From the NCBI GenBank assembly GCA_002452745.1, contig DKFC01000005.1, positions 1 through 64,000 of the forward strand: a stretch of 64,000 nucleotides of DNA, in the 5' to 3' direction. Shown piece by piece: positions 16,551 to 26,199 of the stretch; the stretch's first letter is position 1, and every line of letters starts with the position of its first letter. Below the pieces are notes generated by a model. That model saw only the letters and a program-made list of their open reading frames with translations. It did not search any database and was not told the DNA's origin. The position numbers were made by a program, and so were the translations under genes. Origin of the DNA: Firmicutes bacterium UBA6806 (GTDB lineage: Bacteria; Bacillota; Clostridia; Peptostreptococcales; Acidaminobacteraceae).

Positions 16551-19500
16551 TTAGAGATTTTTCACAGAAGATGACTCATCTTTCTCCATGTTTTCAAAAG
16601 CAGTTGCAAGCATGAGCTTGATGCGATTTATTTGATTGACTTCACTTGCACCAGGGTCATAATCTATAGGGACAATATTTGATTTCGGATAGCTGTTTTT
16701 AAGTTCCTTAATCATTCCCTTACCCGTAATATGGTTTGGAAGACATGCAAAGGGTTGCATACAGACAATATTGTCGACGCCGCTGTGTATCAGTTCGATC
16801 ATTTCAGCAGTTAAGAACCAACCCTCACCAGTTTGATTGCACAGAGACAGATGAGGCTCTGCAAGTTTTCCGAGGCTTTTGATGTGTTTAGGACCTTCAA
16901 ATCGACTGCTTTCGTTTAGTGCTTTTACCATAGGTTTTCGGTAGTATTCAATCATGGCAATAAAGGCCTCGCTTGAAAGTCTCTTTTTCATACTGCCCGA
17001 TAGATACTTGTGTTTTATGACGCTGTTGTAAGAAGAGTATGAGAAAAAGTCAATTAAGTCTGGCATGACAGCCTCTGCACCCTCCTTTTCAAGTAAATCC
17101 ACAATATTATTGTTTGCAGTCGGATGGAATTTTACAAGGATTTCTCCAACGAGTCCAACTTTGGGTTTCTTGATGTCTAAAAGTGGTATCTGATCAAACG
17201 CTTTTACAATGGCTTTGACATTTGCCACAAATTCTTTTCTAGAACCGTTAACCAGTGAAGTTTTACAGATTTCTACCCATTTGTCATAGAGCTGATTTAC
17301 AGCACCCGGGCTGGTTTCATAGGGCCTCGTTTTATAGACAAGTCTCATGAAGAGATCGCCGTAAAGGATACTTTGAACCAACTTTTCAAGTAGAGGCAGA
17401 GTCAATTTAAATCCAGGATTTTCTTCGAGTCCGCCAGCATTTAAACTGATGACAGGGACATGATCCATCTTTGAGTTCTTCAGTGCCTGTCTTATAAAGG
17501 CGATATAGTTGGTTGCACGACATCCGCCACCAGTTTGAGAAATAATCAGAGCAGTTTTGTCGAGGTCGTATTTCCCTGAATTAAGGGCTTTCATAAGCTG
17601 ACCCACTACGATTATAGAAGGATAGCAAGCATCGTTGTTGACGTATTTTAACCCTTCATCAATTGCCGATACATCCACAGAAGGCAGTATTTCCATATTG
17701 TAACCCTCTGGTTTGACCGCTGCTTGAATAAACTGAAAATGAATTGGAGACATCTGCGGTACCAAAATAGTATGCGTCTTTCTCATTTCTTCAGTAAAAA
17801 TAACGCGTTTTTGACTTGGCGGTTCATATACGGGAATCATTGATTTTTTATCCCGTTCATTGATTGCGGCAATTAGAGATCTCAATCGGATTCTAACAGC
17901 CCCTAAGTTATTGATTTCATCTATCTTGAGAACCGTGTAAATTTTGCTCTTTGCTTCTAGAATTTCCTTAATTTGATCTGTTGTAACTGCATCTAAACCA
18001 CAGCCAAACGAATTGAGCTGTATGAGTTCAATGTCAGGCTGTTTTGATACGAAGGTAGCTGCGGCATAGAGTCTGGTATGATAAACCCATTGATCTACCA
18101 CGCGGAGTGGTCTTTCAATTGTGTCGAGATGCGCAACAGCATCTTCTGATAAAACCACAAATCCGAAGGATTCAATTAAATCGGGAATTCCGTGATTGAT
18201 TTCAGGATCAACATGATAAGGCCTACCAGCGAGAACAATTCCCTTGAGGTGGTTATCCCTGAGGTATTTGAGTGATGCTTCTCCATGCTTCATGACATCC
18301 AATTTGAACTGATCGTGCTCTGCATATGCGAGATCAACCGCTTTTAAAATATCTGCTTTATCAATGCCCCAAGGTGAAATCTCTTCAACGAGGCGTTTTT
18401 TCATGTGTTTCATAGAATCAAGTGGTAAGAATGGATGGTAGAAGTTAACCGTCTTGTTCTTAATGTGATCTACATTGGCATTAATTGTTTCAGGATAAGA
18501 CGTGACAACTGGGCAGTTATAGTGATTTCCAGCGTTTTTATCCTCTTGTCGATTATATGGAATACAAGGATAAAAAATCTTATCAACCTTTTTCAGAATA
18601 AGATCTTCAATATGACCATGAACGATTTTGGCAGGATAGCAGACACTTTCAGATGGAATTGTCTCCATTCCCATCTCGTAAATCATCTTTGAAGAACGGT
18701 TTGAAAGCACCACACGATACCCCAGTTTAGTGAAAAAAGTAAACCAGAAAGGGTAATCTTCATACATGTTGAGAACTCTAGGCAGTCCAATTGTGCCTCT
18801 GGTTGCCTCTTCCACAGAAAGCGGTTTGTAATCAAAGACCCTCTTATATTTATATTTGTACAGATTGGGCAGTTCCACTTTTGTGGTCTCAATCCCCGCA
18901 CCCCTTTCACAGCGATTGCCGACAATAAACTGGCGATTGTCAGAGAACGTGTTAACTGTGAGATGGCAGTTGTTTCCACAGAGGCCACATCTGCGGGTAC
19001 TTGTGGTCGTACTGAATGAATCTAGTTCGTGACCAGAAAGCATATCTGATTGATAATCAGCTTCATATCTTTCAAATGAAATCAAAGCACAACCAAAAGC
19101 CCCCATGATTCCAGCAATATCAGGCCTTACCACTTCTCTGCCAGAAATTTTTTCAAGGGATCTCAGTACGGCGTTGTTGTAGAAAGTACCGCCTTGTACG
19201 ACGATTTTATTGCCAAGATCTTCAGACGATCTCATGCGTATAACTTTAAAAAGTGCATTTTTTATAACAGAGGTACAGATGCCAGCAGAAATATCGCCAA
19301 CGGTCGCCCCTTCTTTTTGTGCCTGTTTAACGCGTGAATTCATAAAAACAGTACATCTTGTTCCCAAATCAACTGGTTTCTTAGAAAAAAGACCCCGATT
19401 TGCAAACTCTGCAACTGGTAAATTCACTGATCCTGCAAAGGTCTCTATAAAAGAGCCACAGCCCGAAGAACAAGCTTCGTTTAGCATAATAGAGTCAATA

Positions 19501-20801
19501 ATGCCATCGTGAACTCTCAAGCTCTTCATATCCTGTCCACCGATGTCTAAAATGAAATCCACACCAGGCAGGAAATGATCTGCGGCTTTATAATGTGCCA
19601 CAGTTTCAATTTCACCATAATCCAGTTTAAGAGCGGCTTTAATAAGATTTTCACCGTATCCAGTGACGGTGCTATATGCAATATAGGCATCATCAGGCAA
19701 CTGTGAATTGAATTCTTTTAAAGCGGCAATGGTGGTTTTTAACGGATTTCCCTCGTTAGACCCATAGTGTGAAAAGACAAGCTCTTTGTCTTGATTTACA
19801 ACAGCAACTTTAGTGGTTGTTGAACCAGCGTCAATTCCAAGGTAAAGAGGTCCTTTGCATTCTGAAAGCTCTCCTCTAGTAACTTTGTGCTGATTATGGC
19901 GTTCAATAAATTGATCAAATGCCTCTTGTGATTCGAAAAGCGGTTCTATCCCGTCTTTTGAGTCAGGTGACTCGCAATATATAGAAGGCATTCTGTCATA
20001 TATGCAGTGAATATCTTGCAGCGATTCTTCATTTGAAGAAATTGCTGCGCCCAGTGCGACAAAATACTGGGTGTTATCTAACTTTACAATGTGATTGTCA
20101 TCTAAATTTAAAGTGACTTCAAATCGCTTTTTTAGTTCGGGCAAGAATGAAAGAGGCCCACCTAAGAAAGCGACATTACCCCGAATGGGTTTACCGCATG
20201 CAAGGCCGCTAATAGTCTGATTTACCACTGCTTGAAGGACAGAGGCTGCTATATCCTCTTTTGATGCGCCTTCGTTTAATAGCGGTTGCACATCCGTTTT
20301 TGCGAAGACGCCACATCGAGACGCAATCGGGTAAATTTCCTTGTGCATGCTTGCAAGTTCATTTAATCCTGAGGCATCTGTCTTTAAAAGTGAAGACATC
20401 TGGTCGATGAACGATCCTGTTCCACCAGCACATGTCCCGTTCATTCTCTGTTCTACTGAATGTCCAAAATACATGATTTTAGCGTCTTCACCACCAAGCT
20501 CAATGGCGACATCTGTTTGTGGTGCGTATTTTTTTATGGCTCTTGAGCAGGCAACGACCTCTTGAATAAAAGAAACGCCTAAACTCTCAGCAAGGCTGAG
20601 GCCAGCCGATCCAGTTACCATAACTTTTACCTTTGCATCAGAAAAAACGCTTTTTGCATCTTCAAATAAATTAAATACAGTGTTCTTAATATCAGAAAAA
20701 TGTCGACGGTAATCCTTGAAGATGATGTTTTCTTCTTCGTCAAGGATTATCATTTTAACCGTTGTCGACCCCACGTCCAAACCAACGTTAAGTTTGCTCA
20801 T
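16551..20801 (-). CDS. Acyl-CoA dehydratase activase fusion protein (2-hydroxyglutaryl-CoA dehydratase activator type)
   Basis: A 1416-residue fusion. Two ASKHA (BcrAD/BadFG) ATPase domains come first: LDVGSTTVKM at residue 8 and LGIDAGSTTTK near 318, with cysteine motifs NGTCAGGTGS and NEACSSGCGS that match the [4Fe-4S] site of HgdC-type activators. A CGLCGNNC cluster lies near 603, followed by a DUF2229-type region (about 670-870) and a C-terminal HgdB-like dehydratase region (about 990-1400). HgdC-type activators drive electrons into dehydratases with ATP; the fused form is widespread in anaerobes but its substrate is not known. The partner dehydratase subunits are not in this window. GAGGTG precedes the ATG, and a candidate operator and promoter lie upstream at 20923-20988. 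Confidence 0.85.
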   Translation of the reverse strand: MSKLNVGLDVGSTTVKMIILDEEENIIFKDYRRHFSDIKNTVFNLFEDAKSVFSDAKVKVMVTGSAGLSLAESLGVSFIQEVVACSRAIKKYAPQTDVAIELGGEDAKIMYFGHSVEQRMNGTCAGGTGSFIDQMSSLLKTDASGLNELASMHKEIYPIASRCGVFAKTDVQPLLNEGASKEDIAASVLQAVVNQTISGLACGKPIRGNVAFLGGPLSFLPELKKRFEVTLNLDDNHIVKLDNTQYFVALGAAISSNEESLQDIHCIYDRMPSIYCESPDSKDGIEPLFESQEAFDQFIERHNQHKVTRGELSECKGPLYLGIDAGSTTTKVAVVNQDKELVFSHYGSNEGNPLKTTIAALKEFNSQLPDDAYIAYSTVTGYGENLIKAALKLDYGEIETVAHYKAADHFLPGVDFILDIGGQDMKSLRVHDGIIDSIMLNEACSSGCGSFIETFAGSVNLPVAEFANRGLFSKKPVDLGTRCTVFMNSRVKQAQKEGATVGDISAGICTSVIKNALFKVIRMRSSEDLGNKIVVQGGTFYNNAVLRSLEKISGREVVRPDIAGIMGAFGCALISFERYEADYQSDMLSGHELDSFSTTTSTRRCGLCGNNCHLTVNTFSDNRQFIVGNRCERGAGIETTKVELPNLYKYKYKRVFDYKPLSVEEATRGTIGLPRVLNMYEDYPFWFTFFTKLGYRVVLSNRSSKMIYEMGMETIPSESVCYPAKIVHGHIEDLILKKVDKIFYPCIPYNRQEDKNAGNHYNCPVVTSYPETINANVDHIKNKTVNFYHPFLPLDSMKHMKKRLVEEISPWGIDKADILKAVDLAYAEHDQFKLDVMKHGEASLKYLRDNHLKGIVLAGRPYHVDPEINHGIPDLIESFGFVVLSEDAVAHLDTIERPLRVVDQWVYHTRLYAAATFVSKQPDIELIQLNSFGCGLDAVTTDQIKEILEAKSKIYTVLKIDEINNLGAVRIRLRSLIAAINERDKKSMIPVYEPPSQKRVIFTEEMRKTHTILVPQMSPIHFQFIQAAVKPEGYNMEILPSVDVSAIDEGLKYVNNDACYPSIIVVGQLMKALNSGKYDLDKTALIISQTGGGCRATNYIAFIRQALKNSKMDHVPVISLNAGGLEENPGFKLTLPLLEKLVQSILYGDLFMRLVYKTRPYETSPGAVNQLYDKWVEICKTSLVNGSRKEFVANVKAIVKAFDQIPLLDIKKPKVGLVGEILVKFHPTANNNIVDLLEKEGAEAVMPDLIDFFSYSSYNSVIKHKYLSGSMKKRLSSEAFIAMIEYYRKPMVKALNESSRFEGPKHIKSLGKLAEPHLSLCNQTGEGWFLTAEMIELIHSGVDNIVCMQPFACLPNHITGKGMIKELKNSYPKSNIVPIDYDPGASEVNQINRIKLMLATAFENMEKDESSSVKNL

Positions 20802-20922
20802 AATTATGACACCTCGGTTTAAACAATAATATCCAAATATGAATAGGCCTTTTGAACAACAAAATATGAAGTTTCAAAAGGAGACAAATACTCCGAATAT
20901 GCTGAAACAAATCTATGATTAG

Positions 20923-20951
20923 AGTATAAAATCCGTTTAAATAATCTGAAA
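20923..20951 (-). promoter_or_regulatory. Candidate promoter of the activase gene
   Basis: On the minus strand, TTTCAG (20946-20951) and TATACT (20923-20928) are 17 bp apart. The -10 is good, the -35 moderate. It lies about 120 bp before the start codon. Confidence 0.45.
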
Positions 20952-20970
20952 CAGACATCAAACGGAAAAG

Positions 20971-20988
20971 TTAGTGATTACTCACTAA
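20971..20988. promoter_or_regulatory. 18-bp operator-like palindrome
   Basis: TTAGTGA and TCACTAA flank TTAC. The 7-4-7 dyad with TGA/TCA inner ends resembles operators of TetR-family acyl-CoA regulators. It lies 20 bp upstream of the candidate -35 for the activase gene. Confidence 0.45.
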
Positions 20989-21278
20989 TTGATAATAGAC
21001 AAAAATATTAATAATAACAAATAAAAATAACCTAATATATATTATAGTCCTTTTTTATAATAAAGCTATTAAAAAGCGGTTAAATAATAAAAACTTAATA
21101 AATTTGGTAAAAGAAACAATTAATAACGTCAAAACTACTATTAATACATATTAATTCAAAAAAAATGCCCTATTTGGATTTATAATTAAGGTAATTGTCT
21201 AATGAGAAGATTATGGCAAGAAAAGTGGGCATAAAAATTGCATAAGTATAAATGTTCGTGTTTGAAAATTAATATCAT

Positions 21279-21305
21279 AAAAAGACGCACTATTTTGGGT
21301 GCGCC
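21279..21305 (-). terminator. Terminator of the response regulator gene
   Basis: 21284-21290 pairs with 21299-21305 (7 bp, one G-T) around an 8-nt loop, and five A at 21279-21283 give a T tract on the minus strand. Confidence 0.7.
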
Positions 21306-21358
21306 TTTAAATCTTTAATTAAATATGCGTAAGGTCTATTCTGACTACCGTAAACGGA

Positions 21359-22177
21359 TTATTTTACCTTGTCCTCTACTCGCTTGGCTAGAACAGAAAT
21401 CGCATTTTCTTTTGGATCAACTTCATTTGGTAGACTAATAAGATCAAATGTAATACTGGAATCTTTGATACTATATGAAATCATGAAGGCATCAATTAGT
21501 TTTGAAAAGGCATCGACAACTTCCTGTTTTTGTTCCAGTTTATGCTTAGGCATGATAATCACAGCACCGTTTGAACTATATGAATAGAGTTCATCATCCA
21601 CAGAAATGTAACTCCCGATATAGTGCGTAAAGGATTTTAGAATAGCTAAATCCTTTATGCCAATATCATCAGAGCTTTCATTATCAGGATGATATAAAAC
21701 AAATAGACCAATTAAAAGTTCATAACCTTCTCGTATAGCCTTTTTTACAGCATTGTAGATTGCTTGATCTACAGCTTTAGGAGACGTATTTGGTATGGCT
21801 TTAGATGTTTCGATAGCATTTATATGATAAATGAGTTTTTGCCTCAAATATTCATCAGCAAAGGGTTTCAAGACGTAGTCGTTTGCGCCTACCTTTATAC
21901 CTTTGACAAATGATCTTCTCGTATTTTGTGCGGTGACAATACAAATGACTAAATCCTTTTTCATCTGTAAGATATGATTTATGAGTTCATACCCATCTTC
22001 TGAACCCAATTTTATATCTATAATGACGAGGTCGAATTCTTTGTCTGGCGATGAAATTCGGTTAATTGTCTCCATTGTAGTGGTAGCTGTACTAATATCG
22101 ACATTGATGCCTTCTAATATTTTCCTAATGCGATATGAAGTTGTTGTGTTAATATCAACAACTAGAATCCCAACCAT
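21359..22177 (-). CDS. Response regulator with receiver and degenerate GGDEF-like domain
   Basis: A 272-residue protein. The receiver domain (1-120) has Asp54 as phospho-acceptor in IIDIKLG, Thr82 and Lys104 in LKPF; the usual acidic pair is reduced to Asp8. Residues 140-265 form an alpha/beta domain in which LFVLYHPDN, SFTHYIGSYISVDDELYSYSSNGAVIIMP follow the order of a GGDEF domain, but the GGDEF loop and metal aspartates are gone. It is therefore unlikely to make cyclic di-GMP and may act by protein contact. No histidine kinase is adjacent. GGGGAGG precedes the start. Receiver call is firm, the GGDEF relationship is inference. Confidence 0.8.
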   Translation of the reverse strand: MVGILVVDINTTTSYRIRKILEGINVDISTATTTMETINRISSPDKEFDLVIIDIKLGSEDGYELINHILQMKKDLVICIVTAQNTRRSFVKGIKVGANDYVLKPFADEYLRQKLIYHINAIETSKAIPNTSPKAVDQAIYNAVKKAIREGYELLIGLFVLYHPDNESSDDIGIKDLAILKSFTHYIGSYISVDDELYSYSSNGAVIIMPKHKLEQKQEVVDAFSKLIDAFMISYSIKDSSITFDLISLPNEVDPKENAISVLAKRVEDKVK

Positions 22178-22229
22178 TTAATTTCCTCCCCTAAGCCGAT
22201 ACAAATTCACTTGGATTTTTGCATCGGAA

Positions 22230-23366
22230 TCACTGTTTTTTGGATTTTCTTCTAACTCGGATGTATTTTTCTTCAAGGCCATCATAGCCCTTTGTATAGA
22301 GTTTCTTTTGAATATCATCTTCAATCAGAGTTTTAATCAAAACCAGTACTGGAACGCCTAAGAACATGCCGACAACACCAAAAGTAGCACCGCCAATTGT
22401 CACCGCTAAAATAATCCAGAAAGCGCTGACCCCCACTGAATCCCCAAGAATCATAGGGCCAATTACCCAGCCATCGAGCTGCTGTATAATGAGTATAATT
22501 AGCAGTATCCACAAGACGTTGACAGGTGTACTAGGTGAACCAATATAGGTTATAATGGCAGCTGGTACAGCCCCTAAAAAAGGTCCAAAGTATGGAATCA
22601 TGTTGGTAATGCCAATGATAATTGCAATGAGCAACTTAAATTCAAAATTGAAAACAGACAATACCACGAAGGACAATAATCCAATGATGAAACTGTCCAT
22701 GAGTTTTCCGATGACAAAATCCTTAAAAATAGAGTGTGCTTTTCTGGAAGTGTTCATCAGCCAATTTGAAATGTGATCGTCAAAGTATGCAAAAATCAAA
22801 CGTTTGAACCTTGCAGCCAAGTCGTTTTTCTCCGCTAGCATATAGATTGAGATAATCAATGCTACAATAAAAGAAATAAGACCTGATGTAATCTTTTGAA
22901 TTTCATTGACCAATAACAAGACCGCTGTTCCAGTGGCATTCGTTAATTTTTGGAGCATTGGCGTCAATGCATTTATGATGCTCTGCTGGATTTCATTTAA
23001 ATAGATGTTGTTGAAATCTTGATTGAAAATGTCTTCTAAATTAATATCGACATTTCCTATGGCATTTATTAGTATGCTGACGGTTTCTATAATTCTAGGA
23101 ACCACTAGTGCGCCAAATAGCACAATAATAGAAATAAAAATCGCAAAGGTTATCACAATGGCCAAAATGCGATTTAGTTTGAATTTTTTTTCAAAGTATC
23201 TGACGGTATAATCTAGAATATAGGCAATTATAAAGGCGTATATCACCGGTTTAATTCCCTGTACAATCATACCCCAGACAGGTGTTTTCGTTAAAAATAG
23301 GAAAACAATGGTGGCGATTGCCACGAGTCTTGCAAAAAAAGCGATGTTCCAATCCTTGAAATTCAT
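22230..23366 (-). CDS. AI-2E family transporter (PerM/YtvI-like)
   Basis: A 378-residue polytopic membrane protein with about eight hydrophobic helices: pairs at the N-terminus (about 10-55), one near 60-85, a large extracytoplasmic loop (about 90-150), then helices from 155 to 345. The SPSTPV and GDSVGVSAFWII segments before the last helices are typical of the family. Members export autoinducer-2 or act as sodium/proton antiporters, and many are uncharacterised. GAGGTG precedes the start. No quorum-sensing genes lie nearby, so the substrate is open. Confidence 0.88.
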   Translation of the reverse strand: MNFKDWNIAFFARLVAIATIVFLFLTKTPVWGMIVQGIKPVIYAFIIAYILDYTVRYFEKKFKLNRILAIVITFAIFISIIVLFGALVVPRIIETVSILINAIGNVDINLEDIFNQDFNNIYLNEIQQSIINALTPMLQKLTNATGTAVLLLVNEIQKITSGLISFIVALIISIYMLAEKNDLAARFKRLIFAYFDDHISNWLMNTSRKAHSIFKDFVIGKLMDSFIIGLLSFVVLSVFNFEFKLLIAIIIGITNMIPYFGPFLGAVPAAIITYIGSPSTPVNVLWILLIILIIQQLDGWVIGPMILGDSVGVSAFWIILAVTIGGATFGVVGMFLGVPVLVLIKTLIEDDIQKKLYTKGYDGLEEKYIRVRRKSKKQ

Positions 23367-23476
23367 TTAGCACCTCAATTGTTATGGTTATATTATTAAT
23401 ATACCACATAAAGATGTGAATATGCTTAAATTTGAACTAGAAATACATTACAACTAGATGACAGGTCTCAAATAAC

Positions 23477-23513
23477 CAGAAAAGGTTTACGTAATAATAT
23501 TACGTAAACCTTT
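23477..23513 (-). terminator. Terminator of deoC
   Basis: A perfect 15-bp stem (23481-23495 with 23499-23513), 3-nt loop, and a short A run to its left that gives T residues on the minus strand. Confidence 0.8.
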
Positions 23514-23540
23514 CGTATAGTCCCTTATAAAATCTGGTGA

Positions 23541-24209
23541 CTAATAGTCAGAATTTGAATCGGTTGCGCCAGTGACAATTGCAACTGATGATGATGCGCC
23601 AATTCTAGTTGCGCCTGCGTCTACCATTTTCTTTGCAGTGTCATAATCTCTGACAGCACCAGATGCCTTTACTTCAAGTGCATTTCCCACAACAGATTTC
23701 ATCAGCTTAACATCAGCTTCGGTAGCACCACCTGTGCTGAAACCCGTTGATGTTTTTACAAACTGTGCCCCAGCAGCTTTGGAAATCTCACAAGCCTTAA
23801 TCTTTTCGGCTTCTGTTAACAGACATGTTTCAATAATAACTTTCAAAATAGCATTGCCCTTTATAGCTGAAACCACTGCTTCAATATCCTTTTGAACATA
23901 GTCGTATTTTCCATCTTTTAAAGCTGAAACATTGATAACCATGTCTATTTCATTTGCACCGTCTTCAACTGCTTTTTTTGCTTCAAGTGCTTTGAGTTCA
24001 GTTGTGCTAGCGCCTAGAGGAAATCCAATAACTGAAGTGACTTTCACATCACTTCCCTTTAGTTCATCTGCTACAAGTGATACAAAATAAGGGTTGACGC
24101 AGACAGAAAAGAAGTTATATTCTCTTGCTTCAGCACAGACTTTGATAACATCCTTATCAGTGGTATCAGGTTTTAAGATCGTATGATCAATATACTTAGC
24201 CAAATTCAT
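23541..24209 (-). CDS. deoC: Deoxyribose-phosphate aldolase
   Basis: A 222-residue class I aldolase that splits 2-deoxyribose 5-phosphate into glyceraldehyde 3-phosphate and acetaldehyde. The Schiff-base lysine is Lys152 in FVKTSTGF, and the second active-site lysine is Lys181 in EVKASGAVR. The N-terminal IDHTILKPD is characteristic. GAGGTG precedes the ATG. It ends the deoxynucleoside degradation route that deoD begins; both genes are separate units here. Single-gene transcript with its own terminator. Confidence 0.95.
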   Translation of the reverse strand: MNLAKYIDHTILKPDTTDKDVIKVCAEAREYNFFSVCVNPYFVSLVADELKGSDVKVTSVIGFPLGASTTELKALEAKKAVEDGANEIDMVINVSALKDGKYDYVQKDIEAVVSAIKGNAILKVIIETCLLTEAEKIKACEISKAAGAQFVKTSTGFSTGGATEADVKLMKSVVGNALEVKASGAVRDYDTAKKMVDAGATRIGASSSVAIVTGATDSNSDY

Positions 24210-24343
24210 AATTTCACCTCATTGAGTTTGTATTAGGGATAGGGGCTTCATAAGATATATACAGTTTATGAAGTCAAGTTAATCATATAAGTTTCGCGGA
24301 TAAAGGTCAAATAGAATCCTTGAAATTTATAAGAATTATACAA

Positions 24344-24883
24344 CTATTTTGTATACACAGACTCTTTAAGTGAGGCAATAAAAGGCAGATTACGATATTT
24401 TTCAGCGTAGTCAATGCCATATCCTACGATAAACTCATCGGGAATTCTGTAACCGATGTATTTGACGTCAATATTTGCAATTCTTCGTTCTGGTTTGTCA
24501 AGCAATGTACAAATTTCAAGACTTCTAGGGTTTCTGGATCTAAAGTTTTCAATTAAGTATTTAAGGGTTAATCCTGTATCTATGATGTCTTCAACAATAA
24601 TGACGTCTTTTCCCTCAATACTATAGTCTAAATCCTTGAGTATTTTCACAACACCAGAAGACTCTGTGGAATGTCCATAACTGGAAGCTGCAATAAAGTC
24701 TATTTGAATTGGGAAAGAAATTTCTCTCATCAAATCGCACATGAAGACATTGGCACCTTTGAGGACACCTATTAATAAAAGATCCTTACCCATGTAATCT
24801 TCGTTAATCTGTGACGCAATTTCTTTGACCTTATTTCTCAAATCCTCTTCACTGAAAAGAACATCTTTAACATCATTAATCAT
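24344..24883 (-). CDS. hpt: Hypoxanthine phosphoribosyltransferase
   Basis: A 179-residue purine salvage enzyme making IMP or GMP from hypoxanthine or guanine with PRPP. The PRPP loop is VIIVEDIIDTGLTLKYL near residues 98-114; FIAASSYG and the DEFIVGYGIDY segment bind the base and flexible loop. The frame is open 33 codons further, but AAGGAG directly before the internal ATG at 24881-24883 shows the true start. It follows the FHA gene of the Tad-like locus by about 95 bp and could be read from the same transcript, although function suggests independence. Length is standard. Confidence 0.95.
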   Translation of the reverse strand: MINDVKDVLFSEEDLRNKVKEIASQINEDYMGKDLLLIGVLKGANVFMCDLMREISFPIQIDFIAASSYGHSTESSGVVKILKDLDYSIEGKDVIIVEDIIDTGLTLKYLIENFRSRNPRSLEICTLLDKPERRIANIDVKYIGYRIPDEFIVGYGIDYAEKYRNLPFIASLKESVYTK

Positions 24884-24978
24884 ATTATACTCCTTATTTC
24901 CTGTTATTTTGCATCTGTGACTTATCACTTTAACATGATAACATAAAAGGCAGCATAAATCCCCTATATTTGAATAAA

Positions 24979-25935
24979 TCATATCAAAAATACAAATTCA
25001 CAATCTCCAATTTGAATTACTTCACCATGATGAATTTCTGTACGGTGTTCGAGGAGGCAACTATTAATTTTAGTGCCATTTGTAGAGCTGAGATCTTCTA
25101 GAAAATAGCGAGTGCCGACATGACAGATTCGCGCATGTTCCCGACTGACAGAGGGATGATTCAGAAGGACATCGCAGTTTTCCTCTCTTCCAATGAGCAC
25201 TTCGTCATAGTATAAGCTGTACTGAAGCGATGGATCTGACCTAGAAATTAGCAGAGGACATCTTTTGATATACGAAGTCCTAGAAGTCAACTTAATGGGT
25301 TTGCTAATTGCTTCAGGCTTTTTTTGACGTGTCTTGGATGTGATGAAATCTTTTACAAGACTGCTATTAAATCCAACACTTGGCTTTGGCTGAGTGGTTG
25401 GTGTTGATTTGATTGACTCAGTGCCCTTCAGGGCTTTGAGAAGAATTTCAGGCGAAAAACTACTCTCCAGCAAATAAGGAATCAACCGATTGACATCAGG
25501 GGTGTCAAAACTTTCTATGAGGCAACCGCGTATAATACGGAGCAGATTTGCCTTCCAGCTTATGCCTTTCGTCTCTATTGGCATGTATGCCCATGAAACC
25601 AAGTTGTCTTCAGGATTTAAAAATATAAATGACTCATCAAATATAAGCCCCGCTGGTGTGAGCATATACTGCTCTAATATTGATTCGAGTGTGATTATAC
25701 TCTCCAGTATTCGAATGACTTTCTTAGAGTCCATCTTATGGTCTGATATATAGTTTTTTAAAGATAGACCTCTCCTATGACTTACGTCATAGGAGAGGCT
25801 GAGCAAGTCTCCTTCACTCAGTGTGGTTACTAAAGGAAGGAGACTTGACAATTGAATGTTTTGATGCATTGCATATGCAATATCATCAAAAACGAATTCA
25901 TGAAGTTTAGTTGAGATGACCGATTGATTCATCAT
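24979..25935 (-). CDS. DUF6382/FHA-domain protein of the Tad-like locus
   Basis: A 318-residue protein. The first 180 residues look like the DUF6382 domain (a degenerate kinase-like or scaffold region), followed by a basic linker (about 190-225), and the C-terminal FHA domain (about 240-318) with IGREENCDVLL, PSVSREHARI and LSSTNGTKING-like core, which binds phosphothreonine peptides. Such proteins are often next to clostridial Flp/Tad genes and may regulate pilus assembly. Two ATGs at 25930-25932 and 25933-25935 are possible; AGAGG upstream fits the inner one slightly better. No kinase gene is in the cluster. Confidence 0.8.
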   Translation of the reverse strand: MMNQSVISTKLHEFVFDDIAYAMHQNIQLSSLLPLVTTLSEGDLLSLSYDVSHRRGLSLKNYISDHKMDSKKVIRILESIITLESILEQYMLTPAGLIFDESFIFLNPEDNLVSWAYMPIETKGISWKANLLRIIRGCLIESFDTPDVNRLIPYLLESSFSPEILLKALKGTESIKSTPTTQPKPSVGFNSSLVKDFITSKTRQKKPEAISKPIKLTSRTSYIKRCPLLISRSDPSLQYSLYYDEVLIGREENCDVLLNHPSVSREHARICHVGTRYFLEDLSSTNGTKINSCLLEHRTEIHHGEVIQIGDCEFVFLI

Positions 25936-25982
25936 AATCCTCTTTGCTTATAAATCGTGAGTATGTTAGTTTCAGATTTTTG

Positions 25983-26183
25983 TTATACATTTTCAGGCAA
26001 CTTAGATGAAATCTTGCTAAAATAGTCTGTTATAAAGGTTTTAAAAGCAATAGCAAGGCCTACTAAGACAGCAACGAGAATAATCATTTCAATAGTCCCT
26101 AGCCCTCTTTCCTCTTGGATAAATCTTTTTTGTAGAGCACTGTAAACGCGTTTTGGCAACAGCGGCATAAATGATGACAACAT
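25983..26183 (-). CDS. Flp-type (type IVb) pilin
   Basis: A 66-residue prepilin. A long basic leader of 27 residues ends in ERG, with predicted cleavage Gly27/Leu28, then GTIEM with Glu32 at position +5 of the mature pilin and a hydrophobic helix (about 32-50). The mature form would be about 39 residues, normal for Flp pilins that Tad machines assemble into thin fibres. It lies 17 bp from the TadC-like gene in the same operon. No prepilin peptidase gene is visible in the window, so it must be elsewhere. Confidence 0.82.
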   Translation of the reverse strand: MLSSFMPLLPKRVYSALQKRFIQEERGLGTIEMIILVAVLVGLAIAFKTFITDYFSKISSKLPENV

Positions 26184-26199
26184 AAATTATGTCTCCTTT

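Larger units (their letters stand above)
20802..21278. other. Long intergenic region upstream of the activase gene
   Basis: Very AT-rich and without a credible ORF. The part nearest the activase holds a promoter candidate and a palindrome, listed separately. From 21000 to about 21278 I see nothing beyond AT-rich sequence. Confidence 0.6.

Noticed and set aside
24884..24982. 33-residue N-terminal extension of hpt
   Set aside because: AAGGAG sits before the internal ATG and the shorter product has the standard length of the enzyme.
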